Source: Bacteroidia bacterium (GTDB taxonomy: Bacteria; Bacteroidota; Bacteroidia; SpSt-205). Taken from it: a stretch of 64,000 bases of DNA. Under the pieces are notes generated by a model. That model was given only the letters and a program-made list of their open reading frames with translations. It was not told the DNA's origin and ran no database searches. Position numbers and translations under genes: made by a program. Below, piece by piece: positions 51,980-60,341 of the stretch; the stretch's first letter is position 1, and every line of letters starts with the position of its first letter. The DNA is taken from contig BPGW01000008.1 of NCBI GenBank assembly GCA_026003235.1, forward strand, positions 1-64,000. Reading direction: 5' to 3'.

Positions 51980-53358
51980 CGGAGCTGCTGGTGCAGGGGG
52001 GGTACCTGATAGCCTCCGTGCTGTTTATTTTGGCGATTAAGCTGCTGGCCTCGCCCCGTACAGCCCGGCAAGGGAATCTCTTGGGCGCGCTGGGCATGCT
52101 GATCGGGGTGGTGGTCACGCTCTTACATCGGCAGATCGTGCGCTACGAGTGGATAGGGGTAGGGGTAGGCGTGGGGGCTGCTTTGGCGGCTTGGCTGGCG
52201 CTCACCGTCAAAATGACCGCTATGCCGCAAATGGTATCCCTTCTGAATGGCTTTGGGGGGGCGGCTTCTGCGCTGGTGGCGGGCGCCGAAGCCGGCCGCG
52301 CCTTGTACACCGGCTCCCTCGCAGACTTGTCCTTCTTTTCGCTACTTACCATTGGGCTGAGTGTGCTCATTGGCGCCGTGACCTTCACCGGTAGTCTTAT
52401 CGCCTTTGCCAAACTCCAGGAGGTGATGACGGGCCGGCCCATAGTCCTACCTGCGCACCACGGGCAGAGTCTCCTCCTCCTCGGGGTGAGCTTAGCGGGC
52501 ATGGGGTACCTCTTGTACGCGCAGCAAGAGCTGGGGCTGTGGGTGCTTGCGGCGGCAGCGGCTATCCTTGGGGTGTGGATTACCCTGCCAGTAGGAGGCG
52601 CCGACATGCCCGTCATCGTGGCTTTCCTTAACTCCTTATCAGGCTTGGCGGCCGCCGCCACCGGTTTCGTCTTGACCAACTACCTCCTCATCATCGCGGG
52701 GGTGCTGGTGGGGGCTTCAGGCCTCATCCTCACGCAAATCATGGCCCGCGCCATGAATCGCTCCCTCTGGAATGTGCTTTTTGGGGCTGTCGGGGCCCAA
52801 GGGCCCGCGGCTACCGCCGAGGGCCGCACCGTCCGCTCTACCACGGCCGAGGATGTGGCGCTCATGCTTGCTTACGCCAAGGAAGTCGTCATCATCCCCG
52901 GCTACGGCATGGCGGTGGCGCAGGCCCAGCATGCGGTCAAAAAACTCACCGACGCCTTGGAAAAAAGAGGGGTTCAGGTGCGATTTGCCATCCACCCTGT
53001 CGCAGGGCGCATGCCCGGCCACATGAATGTGCTCCTGGCCGAAGCCGACATCCCCTACGAGAAGCTCTACGAGATGGAACGCATCAACCCCGACATGCCC
53101 CAAGTGGATGTAGCCCTGGTGATTGGGGCCAACGATGTGGTGAACCCCGCCGCGCGCACTGACCCTCATAGCCCTCTCTACGGCATGCCCATCATAGACG
53201 CAGACAAGGCCCGGACCGTGGTGGTGCTCAAGCGTTCCATGAATCCAGGCTTTGCCGGCGTGGAAAATGCCCTCTTTTACCAGCCTAACACCTACATGCT
53301 TTTCGGGGATGCCCGCAAGAGCCTTGAAGCGGTCGTGGAAGCGCTCAAAGAGGTATGA
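51976..53358 (+). CDS. pntB: NAD(P) transhydrogenase beta subunit
   Basis: A 460-residue subunit with an N-terminal membrane domain of about eight helices and a C-terminal NADP(H)-binding domain III. Domain III shows VVIIPGYGMAVAQAQHAVKK, FAIHPVAGRMPGHMNVLLAE, VALVIGANDVVNPAARTDPH, GMPIIDADKARTVVVLKRSM and GFAGVENALFYQPNTYMLFG, all diagnostic. The complex couples hydride transfer from NADH to NADP+ to proton re-entry, supplying NADPH. The 3' end overlaps bamD by 4 bases. Confidence 0.96.
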   Translation: MTELLVQGGYLIASVLFILAIKLLASPRTARQGNLLGALGMLIGVVVTLLHRQIVRYEWIGVGVGVGAALAAWLALTVKMTAMPQMVSLLNGFGGAASALVAGAEAGRALYTGSLADLSFFSLLTIGLSVLIGAVTFTGSLIAFAKLQEVMTGRPIVLPAHHGQSLLLLGVSLAGMGYLLYAQQELGLWVLAAAAAILGVWITLPVGGADMPVIVAFLNSLSGLAAAATGFVLTNYLLIIAGVLVGASGLILTQIMARAMNRSLWNVLFGAVGAQGPAATAEGRTVRSTTAEDVALMLAYAKEVVIIPGYGMAVAQAQHAVKKLTDALEKRGVQVRFAIHPVAGRMPGHMNVLLAEADIPYEKLYEMERINPDMPQVDVALVIGANDVVNPAARTDPHSPLYGMPIIDADKARTVVVLKRSMNPGFAGVENALFYQPNTYMLFGDARKSLEAVVEALKEV

Positions 53359-54158
53359 GGCGGCTCGGAACTTACCTGGTTGGGTTCGTAGGGATGGGGC
53401 TGGTGGTGGGGGGGTGTGACCCGTATCGTCGGTTAGCTAAAAGCCCTAACCTTGCTGACCGGGATTCGGCGGCGTTTGGCTACTTTCGCAAACGGCAGTA
53501 CGAGTCGGCTTCTCAGCTTTTTGAGGAGCTTGTGGGACTCTACCGGGGCAACGCCCGCGCCGCCGAAGTTCTGTATCATCTTGCGCTGGCCCGTATGCAC
53601 CTCAAGGACTATTATGCGGCGGAAAAGTACTTCGGCCAGCTGGTGGAGCAGTACCCCCTTAGTCCCCGGGCCTCTGAGGCGCTTTTCCAGCAGGCTCGGC
53701 TGAATTACCTGCTTTCGGCGGACTATGACTTTGACCAGCGGGAGACACGCCGCGCCATAGACCAGCTCCAGGTGTACCTCACCCTGTATCCGGACGGCCC
53801 TCACGCCGCCGAAGCCGAAACCATGCTCCGAGAGCTGGAGCGCAAACTAGAGCTGAAGGCTTTCCATACGGCGGAAGTCTTCTACCGAATCGGGCGCTAC
53901 CGAGCGGCCAAGGTGCTTTTTGGCGACTTTCTGACTTACGCTACCCAACCTGACCTGCGCGAAGAGGCCGCCTTCAAACAAGCGATGGCTGCCCTCCTTG
54001 TGGCTGAAAACAGCATCACCGAAAAGCAGCTCCCCCGCTTTCGCGAAGCTGAAGAGCTTTATCGTACCTTTGTTCAGGCCTATCCAACCAGCCGGTATTT
54101 GCCAACTTTGCATAGCCAGTATGAGCACGCGCAGAGAGTACTACAAGTCCCTCGCTGA
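53355..54158 (+). CDS. bamD: Outer membrane assembly lipoprotein BamD
   Basis: A 267-residue lipoprotein of the BAM complex, which inserts beta barrels into the outer membrane. Lipoprotein signal peptide (VGMGLVVGGC), then TPR-like repeats: DSAAFGYFRKRQYESASQLF, AEVLYHLALARMHLKDYYAA, EKYFGQLVEQYPLSPRASEA, FDQRETRRAIDQLQVYLTLY and RFREAEELYRTFVQAYPTSR. Position upstream of rpoZ and coaBC is the conserved arrangement in Bacteroidota, which supports the call. The 3' end overlaps rpoZ by 38 bases. Confidence 0.92.
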   Translation: MRRLGTYLVGFVGMGLVVGGCDPYRRLAKSPNLADRDSAAFGYFRKRQYESASQLFEELVGLYRGNARAAEVLYHLALARMHLKDYYAAEKYFGQLVEQYPLSPRASEALFQQARLNYLLSADYDFDQRETRRAIDQLQVYLTLYPDGPHAAEAETMLRELERKLELKAFHTAEVFYRIGRYRAAKVLFGDFLTYATQPDLREEAAFKQAMAALLVAENSITEKQLPRFREAEELYRTFVQAYPTSRYLPTLHSQYEHAQRVLQVPR

Positions 54159-54477
54159 CCAACTGGGGGTGCCCCAGGAATTGGAAGCCATACCCATCAG
54201 TTTGCTTCTCCAGCGAGCACCGAAGGGAAATATCTACCAGGTGGTATCCGAGATGAGCCGAAGGGCGGAGACTATCCTGGATGAGCTTACGCAAGAACTA
54301 AGGCAAAAGCTACAGGAGTTAGACACCTACGAGGATGCGGCTTTGCGTGATGAGGAGGCTTCGCGAGAGCTGCAGCGGGAGATCCGGCAGTGGGTAGAAA
54401 TGTATCGGGGCTTGCCTAAGCCCACCCTTATTGCCTTGTGGGAGAAGCTCTACGGGCAGGAAGCTACGGGTGGCTGA
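54121..54477 (+). CDS. rpoZ: RNA polymerase omega subunit, Bacteroidota type
   Basis: A 118-residue omega-like protein. Sequence support is the PKGNIYQVVSEMSRRAETIL helix pair, corresponding to the conserved NxYEavxixsxRAxqi core of Bacteroidota omega, followed by a long helix (DELTQELRQKLQELDTYEDA). The start at 54121 lies inside the bamD 3' end and is the only ATG giving this N-terminus. Its place between bamD and coaBC is the syntenic position of rpoZ in this phylum. The C-terminal half is more charged than usual. The call rests about equally on motif and synteny. Confidence 0.75.
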   Translation: MSTRREYYKSLADQLGVPQELEAIPISLLLQRAPKGNIYQVVSEMSRRAETILDELTQELRQKLQELDTYEDAALRDEEASRELQREIRQWVEMYRGLPKPTLIALWEKLYGQEATGG

Positions 54478-55678
54478 GGTTCTTCTGGTTGTTACGGGCA
54501 GCATTGCGGCTTACAAGGCGCCCCAGATAGTTCGGGCTTTGCAGAAGCGGGGTCATGCGGTTACGGCGCTGCTGACGCGTGCTGCGGAGTCGTTTGTGGC
54601 TCCGCTTACGCTGGAGGTGCTAACGCGGCGGCCCGTGCTGCGTGACCTATGGAGCACGGCCGAAGCCGGCTCCGCCCCTGGCGAGTGGACCCAGCATATT
54701 GCGCTGGCTCAGCGCGTGGATGCAATACTCTTTGCTCCAGCGACCGCCCATACGATTGCCCGGTTGGCTCAGGGCCTTTGCGACGACCTCAGTAGCGCCG
54801 TGTTTTTGGCCACACGCAAGCCTGTCCTCATAGCCCCAGCTATGGAAGGCCAGATGTATCGCCACCCTTTCGTGCAGGCCAACCTTCGGCGCTTGGCTAC
54901 ATTGCCTCATGTCCAGATTATTCCGCCGGGGAAGGGGTTTCTAGCCAGCGGAGCCCACGATATCGGGCGTTTGGCGGCGTTGTCGCGCCTGGTGGCCGCC
55001 GTGGAACGCGCCGTCTCCCCCCCTCTCCTGGCAGGCAAGAAAATCCTCCTAACAGCGGGGGCTACCCGGGAGTACTGGGATCCTGTTCGGTTTCTGTCTA
55101 ACGGGTCTACCGGCCAAATGGCGCTGGCGCTGGCCGAAGCGGCGTATGCCCTGGGTGCAGCGGAGGTCCATGTGCTGGCCGCCCATACCGAAGTGTGCTT
55201 TCCCCGGGGGCTTTTTCGCCTTACCTCTACACCCACCGCCGAGGCTTTGCTACAGGCTTTCCAGGCGGTGTACCAGCGTTACGACTGGCTCATCTTTGCG
55301 GCGGCGGTGAGCGATTTTACCTTTGCGCAGCGCCAGCCGAAAAAACACAAAAAGACCGGCGAAAACCTTACCCTTTCCCTGGTGCCGGCTCCGGATATTC
55401 TGGCTTGGGCGGCGGCCCATCGTCGGCCTGGCCAGCTCCTCGTAGGCTTTGCCTTAGAAGAGGAAGGCGCAGAGTCCACAGCCCGCGAGAAGCTCCTGCG
55501 CAAAGGGGCTGACTGGTTGGCTTACAACCCTATCACCCCTCAGACGGGGATGGCCAGCCCTACCAACGCTATCACGCTGCTGAGCCGCTGGGGCCACCGC
55601 TACGAACTGCCTTTGGCCTCCAAACCGGTTATCGCCCGCCAACTTCTGACTTACCTGGCTCAATCTACGGGCGCCTAA
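54470..55678 (+). CDS. coaBC: Bifunctional phosphopantothenoylcysteine decarboxylase / phosphopantothenate-cysteine ligase
   Basis: A 402-residue CoaBC for two steps of coenzyme A synthesis. The CoaC flavin domain (about 1-175) starts VLLVVTGSIAAYKAPQIVRA and includes FAPATAHTIARLAQGLCDDL and APAMEGQMYRHP (the catalytic His region is in TQHIALAQRVD). The CoaB domain (about 185-400) has LLTAGATREYWDPVRFLSNG, FAAAVSDFTFAQRQPKKHKK and LVGFALEEEGAESTAREKLL. The GTG at 54470 is chosen as start: it overlaps the rpoZ stop by 8 bases and gives the standard N-terminus; earlier in-frame codons overlap rpoZ further. Confidence 0.95.
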   Translation: MAEVLLVVTGSIAAYKAPQIVRALQKRGHAVTALLTRAAESFVAPLTLEVLTRRPVLRDLWSTAEAGSAPGEWTQHIALAQRVDAILFAPATAHTIARLAQGLCDDLSSAVFLATRKPVLIAPAMEGQMYRHPFVQANLRRLATLPHVQIIPPGKGFLASGAHDIGRLAALSRLVAAVERAVSPPLLAGKKILLTAGATREYWDPVRFLSNGSTGQMALALAEAAYALGAAEVHVLAAHTEVCFPRGLFRLTSTPTAEALLQAFQAVYQRYDWLIFAAAVSDFTFAQRQPKKHKKTGENLTLSLVPAPDILAWAAAHRRPGQLLVGFALEEEGAESTAREKLLRKGADWLAYNPITPQTGMASPTNAITLLSRWGHRYELPLASKPVIARQLLTYLAQSTGA

Positions 55679-55684
55679 AATCCT

Positions 55685-55692
55685 TACTTTAG
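55685..55692 (+). promoter_or_regulatory. Possible -7 box variant (TACTTTAG) for porD-aroK
   Basis: One mismatch to TAnnTTTG (TTAG for TTTG), ending 4 nt before the ATG at 55697. The gene could equally be read from the upstream operon. Confidence 0.35.
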
Positions 55693-55696
55693 GGGT

Positions 55697-56593
55697 ATGC
55701 GAGGCTGGCTGATAGGCTGGACGGGGTGGCTCCTGGCCCAAGAGCTGCTCCCCATCGTCAATATCCAGGCGCCAGGCATACAAGGCGTGGATAGGACTAT
55801 TCTCCAGCAGCTTCAGCGGGACATCACGCAATACCTTAGCACCACGCGCTTTTCTGAGGACCAGTTCGCTCCCAACGAGCGCATCAAATGCCTCCTCAAC
55901 ATCGTCATCACGGCCTTACCTAACCCTACCCGCTTTGAGGGGACTCTGCAAATACAAGCCATCCGCCCCGTCTACGGCAGCACCTACGAAACCCTCACCT
56001 TCAACTTCAACGATCCGGACTTCAAAATTGATTACAACGCCACGACAACGCTGCAGTTTTCGGAAAATACTTACGTGGACAATCTCACCTCCCTGCTCAA
56101 CTTTTACGCCTACCTCATATTGGGGATGGACTACGATTCGTTTGGGCCGGAGGCGGGGCTGCCTTTTTTTCAGAAGGCGCAGCAAGTGATGAATCTGGCC
56201 GCAGCCAACAGCGCAGAACCTGGCTGGCAACCCGGCGGCAACTTCCTCCGCTCGCGCTACTGGATCCTGGAAAACCTCCTCAACGCCAGCTACAAAAACT
56301 TCCACAAGCTTTTTTACCGTTACCACCGAGAAGGCTTGGATAAGTTTCATAAAGACCCTGTGGCCGCTCGGGAGGTGCTCTTGCAGGTGCTGGCTGAGAT
56401 GGTGCGCTTCAGCCAGGAGAACCCCAATAGTGCGCTCGTGCGGCTTTTTGTAGACACCAAGGGCACAGAACTCATGCAAGCTTTTCGTAGATCTACGCCG
56501 GAGCAGAAGCAGCGTTTTGTAGCGGCGATGAAGCTTTTGGACCCCAACAACCTCAGCGTGTATGAGAACCTCCTTCAGGAGGAGGGTCCTTGA
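55697..56593 (+). CDS. porD: Type IX secretion-associated protein PorD (DUF4835)
   Basis: A 298-residue secreted protein of the DUF4835/PorD family, found next to coaBC in Bacteroidota with type IX secretion. Signal peptide MRGWLIGWTGWLLAQELLP, then VDRTILQQLQRDITQYLSTT, RFSEDQFAPNERIKCLLNIV, a strand-rich middle (FNFNDPDFKIDYNATTTLQF) and LTSLLNFYAYLILGMDYDSF, all characteristic. The C-terminal third is helical. Its role in secretion is genetic and undefined at the molecular level. The ATG at 55697 is 18 bases after coaBC; it overlaps aroK by 4 bases. Confidence 0.88.
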   Translation: MRGWLIGWTGWLLAQELLPIVNIQAPGIQGVDRTILQQLQRDITQYLSTTRFSEDQFAPNERIKCLLNIVITALPNPTRFEGTLQIQAIRPVYGSTYETLTFNFNDPDFKIDYNATTTLQFSENTYVDNLTSLLNFYAYLILGMDYDSFGPEAGLPFFQKAQQVMNLAAANSAEPGWQPGGNFLRSRYWILENLLNASYKNFHKLFYRYHREGLDKFHKDPVAAREVLLQVLAEMVRFSQENPNSALVRLFVDTKGTELMQAFRRSTPEQKQRFVAAMKLLDPNNLSVYENLLQEEGP

Positions 56594-57096
56594 AGCCGGC
56601 GAGGCTGTTTTTGGTGGGGCCGCCTGCAGCAGGCAAGACCTGGTGGGGGCGGCGCTGGGCCGCTGAACTGGACCTGCCCTTCTACGATACAGATGCCGAA
56701 ATAGAGCGGCGTACAGGCCTCTCCATCACCCAGTGGTTTGCGCAAGGAGAAGGGGCTTTCCGTGCCCAAGAATGGCAGATCCTGAAGGCGCTTGTGCAAG
56801 AAAGCGCTTACGGAATCTATGCGGTGGGAGGGGGCTTTCCAGCGCAGCCTGGAGCGATGGACTACCTGCTTAGCCAGGGTTACTGCCTGTGGATCGATCC
56901 TCCTTGGCCGGAGCTGCGGCAGCGTCTCAAAGCCGCAACAGATAGGCCCCTGCTGGTGGGGCGCTCCGAAGAGGCATGGCACACCCTGATAGAAGCTCGC
57001 CGACCTGCTTATCGGAGAGCCGACCTGCACTGGTATACGGCCCAGATACCTGCCTCGCAGGTGCTGAAATGGGTCTGGCGGGTGCTCGTTACTTAG
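56590..57096 (+). CDS. aroK: Shikimate kinase
   Basis: A 168-residue P-loop kinase phosphorylating shikimate in aromatic amino acid synthesis. Walker A GPPAAGKTWWGRRWA, shikimate-binding DTDAEIERRTGLSITQWFA and FRAQEW, VGGGFPAQPGAM (the GGG motif) and the lid/adenine part DRPLLVGR with YRRADLHW. The TTG start at 56590 overlaps the porD stop (TTGA), which suggests translational coupling. The glycine-rich P-loop has Trp-Trp after the Thr, slightly unusual. It is the last gene before a convergent unit, overlapping it by 8 bases. Confidence 0.92.
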   Translation: MKPARLFLVGPPAAGKTWWGRRWAAELDLPFYDTDAEIERRTGLSITQWFAQGEGAFRAQEWQILKALVQESAYGIYAVGGGFPAQPGAMDYLLSQGYCLWIDPPWPELRQRLKAATDRPLLVGRSEEAWHTLIEARRPAYRRADLHWYTAQIPASQVLKWVWRVLVT

Positions 57097-57919
57097 GGGG
57101 TGAGGCAGGTTTTTTAGGCTTGGAAGGGGGGCCCTCCAGGTCTTCTAATCCCATGTCCAAGTCGGCATCCAGGTCCAGGTCTTCCACACCGAGGCCTTCA
57201 GAACCGCCCAGGTCTTCGTCCAGGTTGATGTCTTCCAGTCCGCCCAGGTCCTCGTCTAAGGTGAGGTCTTTTTCGTTGAGGGGGGTGCTTTCAGGGAGGA
57301 GTTCCGCTTCAAGTTCTGCCTCCAATTCTGTCATGCCTTCGGTGACCTCCGGAGCGGGCAGGGCAAGGGGGTTTTGCTCGGGTGCTGAGGGGGCAGAAGC
57401 CACGACGCAGCAGGGAGACAAAATAGGGTCCAGCGGAAGCTCCTCCTCCACTTCATAGCCGTAAGCCAGTAGCACGGTGCGAATAGTATCCCACCGAACC
57501 TGCTGGGTGTCTATATCCAGGATCACCTCCTGGGTGGTGCTATCGTAGGAAGCTGCTACAAACCCTGCAGGAAAGAAAACCCGCAGGAGCGAGTCTACCC
57601 GGCTCACGGGGCAGGCCGAGCATTCCCCATGGTAAGGCATGCGGATGCGCAGGTTGGCTTCGGGGTCTGATTGACAGCCGAAAAGGGTCGCCAGCCCCAC
57701 AAACGCCAAAGCCCCTGGTGGCAAGCGTCCGCTTCGCCGTCGCCACAACAGGTAAGCGCTAAAGCCTGCCCGGAAAAGGCCATATCCCATGAGCAGAAAG
57801 GGGACACTTCCGACAAGCCAGCCGGGCCCCCCTTGCAGAGGGTGCAGGTAAAGGTAAACCCCCATGCCGGTGATGAGGGTTCCTGTGAAAAGACCCAGGT
57901 AAGCGCTTAGGGGGGCCAT
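57089..57919 (-). CDS. Membrane protein with heavy-metal-associated-like domain and acidic repeat tail
   Basis: A 276-residue protein in three parts. Two or three transmembrane helices lie at the N-terminus (about 5-27, 33-58 and perhaps 67-83). A domain at about 90-165 contains CSACPVSRVDSLLRVFF, then VAASYDSTTQEVILDIDTQQ and WDTIRTVLLAYGYEVEE, which looks like a heavy-metal-associated (HMA) ferredoxin-like fold with CxxC. The tail (about 185-276) is acidic and repetitive (DLTLDEDLGGLEDINLDEDL and similar). It is not a known family to me. It follows the E1 dehydrogenase gene after 1 base, downstream of secG. Metal binding and function are conjecture. Confidence 0.6.
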   Translation of the reverse strand: MAPLSAYLGLFTGTLITGMGVYLYLHPLQGGPGWLVGSVPFLLMGYGLFRAGFSAYLLWRRRSGRLPPGALAFVGLATLFGCQSDPEANLRIRMPYHGECSACPVSRVDSLLRVFFPAGFVAASYDSTTQEVILDIDTQQVRWDTIRTVLLAYGYEVEEELPLDPILSPCCVVASAPSAPEQNPLALPAPEVTEGMTELEAELEAELLPESTPLNEKDLTLDEDLGGLEDINLDEDLGGSEGLGVEDLDLDADLDMGLEDLEGPPSKPKKPASPPK

Positions 57920-57920
57920 A

Positions 57921-59933
57921 TCAGAAAGCGGCAAGTTTTAGTACAGCTTCTCGCAGGCGGCCCCAGGGCAAGAAGGCGGCCTCCAGGGTGAGGCTGAAAG
58001 GCACGGGCGTGTCCAGCGAAGCCACCCTCAAAACGGGGGCATCCAGCCAGGTAAAAAGATGCTCCCCGATCCAGGCGGCGATTTCGGCCCCTACGCCCCC
58101 TGTGTAGGTGCCTTCGTACAGCACAAGCGCCCGGTGGGTCTTGCGCACAGAAGCAGCCACGGTTTCCTTGTCCCAGGGCAGGAGGGTGCGCAGGTCTATT
58201 ACTTCTATATCCAGTTCGGGCATCTCTTGGGCCAGCTGCAGGGCTTTGACCACGCCCATGCCGTAAGTGATGAGGGAAAGGCGGCTTCCGGGTCGGGCTA
58301 TGCGGGCTACCCCCAAAGGCAGGTTGTAGTACGGTTCCGGTACGGCATCCTGCAGGCTCCGGTAAAGGGCTTTGTGCTCAAAGAACAAGACGGGGTTGGG
58401 GTCGCGCAAAGCCGTGGTTAAGAGCCCCTTGGCGTCGTAGGCCGTGGCCGGATAGACGATCTTCAGGCCGGGCACATGCAGGAAAATCCCCTCCAGGCTT
58501 TGCGAGTGAAAGGGTCCTGCCCCCACACCCGCTCCCGTCGGCAGACGCACCACCACTTTCGGCGGCACGCCCCACCGGTAAAAGTTCTTCGCCAGGTTAT
58601 TCACGATCTGCGTGAAGCCATAGCTCACAAAGTCCGCAAACTGCATTTCCACCATGCTGGAGAAGCCTCGCAGCCCCAGCCCCAGGCTCATACCCAGGAT
58701 GGCGGATTCGCAGAGGGGGGTATTGCGCACGCGCGCCTTGCCAAATTTTTCCACCAGCCCTTCCGTTACTTTGAAGACGCCCCCATACTCTGCGATATCC
58801 TGCCCCATGAGGATCAGGCGCTGATCTCTTTCCATGGCTTGGCGCAGCGCCTCGGAAATAGCATCTACGAAGCGGAGCGTGCGAGGGCCGGGGTCAGGGG
58901 GAGGAGGCACCAAAGGCTCAGAAAAAGGGGCATACACAGAGGCTTCCTCATAGGCTGGGTCAGGCGTGGGCTCAGGCTCCTCCAACACAGGTTTGATAGC
59001 CGCTTCAATGTGCTTCTTCAGGGCCTGAAGGGTTTCTTGCCTTTCCTTTTCAGTCAGCAGGCCCTCTTGCAACAGGAACTGTTCGTAGTTGGTTATGGGG
59101 TCTTTTCGGCGCCACTCCTCAAAGAGGTGCGGGGGCACGTATTTGGTTCCGGAAGCTTCTTCGTGGCCGCGCATGCGGAAGGTGATCGCTTCGATGAGGC
59201 GGGGCCTGCGGTCGCGACGGGCCTGCTCGGCTAAGGTGCGCACCGTACGGTAGACTTCCAGGACGTTGTTGCCTTCTATCACCAAGCCCTCCATGCCATA
59301 GCCTACGGCCCGATCAGCCAGATGGGTGCAGCGGTACTGCTCCGAGAGGGGCGTAGAGAGGCCGTAGCCGTTGTTTTCAATCAGGAAGAGGACCGGCAGG
59401 TCCCATACGCTGGCCACGTTGAGGGCTTCGTGAAAGTCGCCTTCGCTGGTGCCGCCATCCCCGATGAAGGCCAGGGCTATGTACTCGGCGCCCTCCAGGT
59501 TGCTGGCTAAGGCTACGCCATCTGCTACGGGCAGCATGGCCGCCAAGTGGGAAATCATCCCGATCACGCGGTACTCTGGCGCGCCGAAGTGAAACGACCG
59601 TTCCCGCCCTTGGGTAAAGCCCGAAGCTTTCCCTTGCCACTGCGCAAAGAGCTTCTGGAGGGGCATGCCCCGGCTGGTAAAAACCCCCAAGTTGCGATGC
59701 AGGGGAAAGATATAGTCTTCTTCTCGCAGGGCCAGGGTGGCTCCTACGGCGATGGCTTCCTGGCCGATGCCGGAGAACCACTTGCTGATTTTGCCCTGGC
59801 GGAGGAGGGAGAGCATTTTTTCCTCAATCAGGCGGGCGTAGCGCATTTCTCGCCAGAGCCGCAGAAGCAGTTCTCGGTCCAGCCCTGTGGCGTCGTACGC
59901 GAAAGCCAGGGCTTGCTGGGCGGGTGCAGCCAT
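57921..59933 (-). CDS. 2-oxo acid dehydrogenase E1, alpha and beta subunits fused
   Basis: A 670-residue thiamine-diphosphate-dependent E1 component of the branched-chain 2-oxo acid (or pyruvate) dehydrogenase complex, with alpha and beta joined in one chain. The alpha half (about 15-320) carries SKWFSGIGQEAIAVGATLAL, the TPP motif GDGGTSEGDFHEALNVASVW ending in ENNGYGLSTP, and FRMRGHEEASGTKY. The beta half (about 345-670) carries LILMGQDIAEYGGVFKVTEG, LCESAILGMSLGLGLRGFSS, MVEMQFADFVSYGFTQIVNN and VLYEGTYTGGVGAEIAAWIG. The ATG at 59933 starts just after secG. Fused E1 is common in Bacteroidota; the substrate is likely 2-oxoisovalerate by family resemblance. No E2 or E3 gene is in the window. 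Confidence 0.93.
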   Translation of the reverse strand: MAAPAQQALAFAYDATGLDRELLLRLWREMRYARLIEEKMLSLLRQGKISKWFSGIGQEAIAVGATLALREEDYIFPLHRNLGVFTSRGMPLQKLFAQWQGKASGFTQGRERSFHFGAPEYRVIGMISHLAAMLPVADGVALASNLEGAEYIALAFIGDGGTSEGDFHEALNVASVWDLPVLFLIENNGYGLSTPLSEQYRCTHLADRAVGYGMEGLVIEGNNVLEVYRTVRTLAEQARRDRRPRLIEAITFRMRGHEEASGTKYVPPHLFEEWRRKDPITNYEQFLLQEGLLTEKERQETLQALKKHIEAAIKPVLEEPEPTPDPAYEEASVYAPFSEPLVPPPPDPGPRTLRFVDAISEALRQAMERDQRLILMGQDIAEYGGVFKVTEGLVEKFGKARVRNTPLCESAILGMSLGLGLRGFSSMVEMQFADFVSYGFTQIVNNLAKNFYRWGVPPKVVVRLPTGAGVGAGPFHSQSLEGIFLHVPGLKIVYPATAYDAKGLLTTALRDPNPVLFFEHKALYRSLQDAVPEPYYNLPLGVARIARPGSRLSLITYGMGVVKALQLAQEMPELDIEVIDLRTLLPWDKETVAASVRKTHRALVLYEGTYTGGVGAEIAAWIGEHLFTWLDAPVLRVASLDTPVPFSLTLEAAFLPWGRLREAVLKLAAF

Positions 59934-59934
59934 A

Positions 59935-60285
59935 TCACTGGGGTTGGGCAGGGGCTGGCTGAGGTGCCGGCGAAGAGGCCGGAGGAAGCGGCGCATTCTC
60001 TACCACGCCGGCGGTACGCGGCCTGGCCGAGTTTGCGCCTCGCATCCCGCTATGGACCGCATGAATCAGAAGCGTGAGCGCAATCAGCGCCCCAAAAAGC
60101 GTCCAAGTGGCCTTTTCTGCAAAGTCCGCCGCGTGCCGCACCCCCAAAATCTGCGAAGCTTGGGCCACGCCCTGGATGTCGGTGGCCAGCCCTCCCCCCT
60201 TCCCCTGCTGAATCAGCACCAGCAGCGTCAGAAGCAGGGCATCCACCACCAGCAGGAATACCAGTATGCCTAATAGCCAGGACAT
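59935..60285 (-). CDS. secG: Preprotein translocase subunit SecG
   Basis: A 116-residue SecYEG subunit. The first helix (MSWLLGILVFLLVVDALLLT), the LLVLIQQGKGGGLA loop and the second helix (ATWTLFGALIALTLLIHAV) are typical of SecG, followed by a Pro/Ala-rich tail. The start at 60285 is used because a TACCTTTG box lies 4 nt upstream; the longer open frame is unsupported. It is the first gene of secG-E1-acidic membrane protein, with a 1-base gap to the E1 gene. Confidence 0.93.
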   Translation of the reverse strand: MSWLLGILVFLLVVDALLLTLLVLIQQGKGGGLATDIQGVAQASQILGVRHAADFAEKATWTLFGALIALTLLIHAVHSGMRGANSARPRTAGVVENAPLPPASSPAPQPAPAQPQ

Positions 60286-60289
60286 GCAG

Positions 60290-60297
60290 CAAAGGTA
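60290..60297 (-). promoter_or_regulatory. Putative -7 box (TACCTTTG) for secG
   Basis: An exact consensus on the minus strand, ending 4 nt before the ATG at 60285. Confidence 0.7.
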
Positions 60298-60328
60298 GCA
60301 CATGAGGAGGACTTCTGCCGAAAAGGGC

Positions 60329-60336
60329 CACCTTTG
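60329..60336 (+). promoter_or_regulatory. Putative -7 box variant (CACCTTTG) for the RidA gene
   Basis: One mismatch (C for T at position 1) to TAnnTTTG, ending 5 nt before the ATG at 60342. Confidence 0.5.
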
Positions 60337-60341
60337 CAAGG

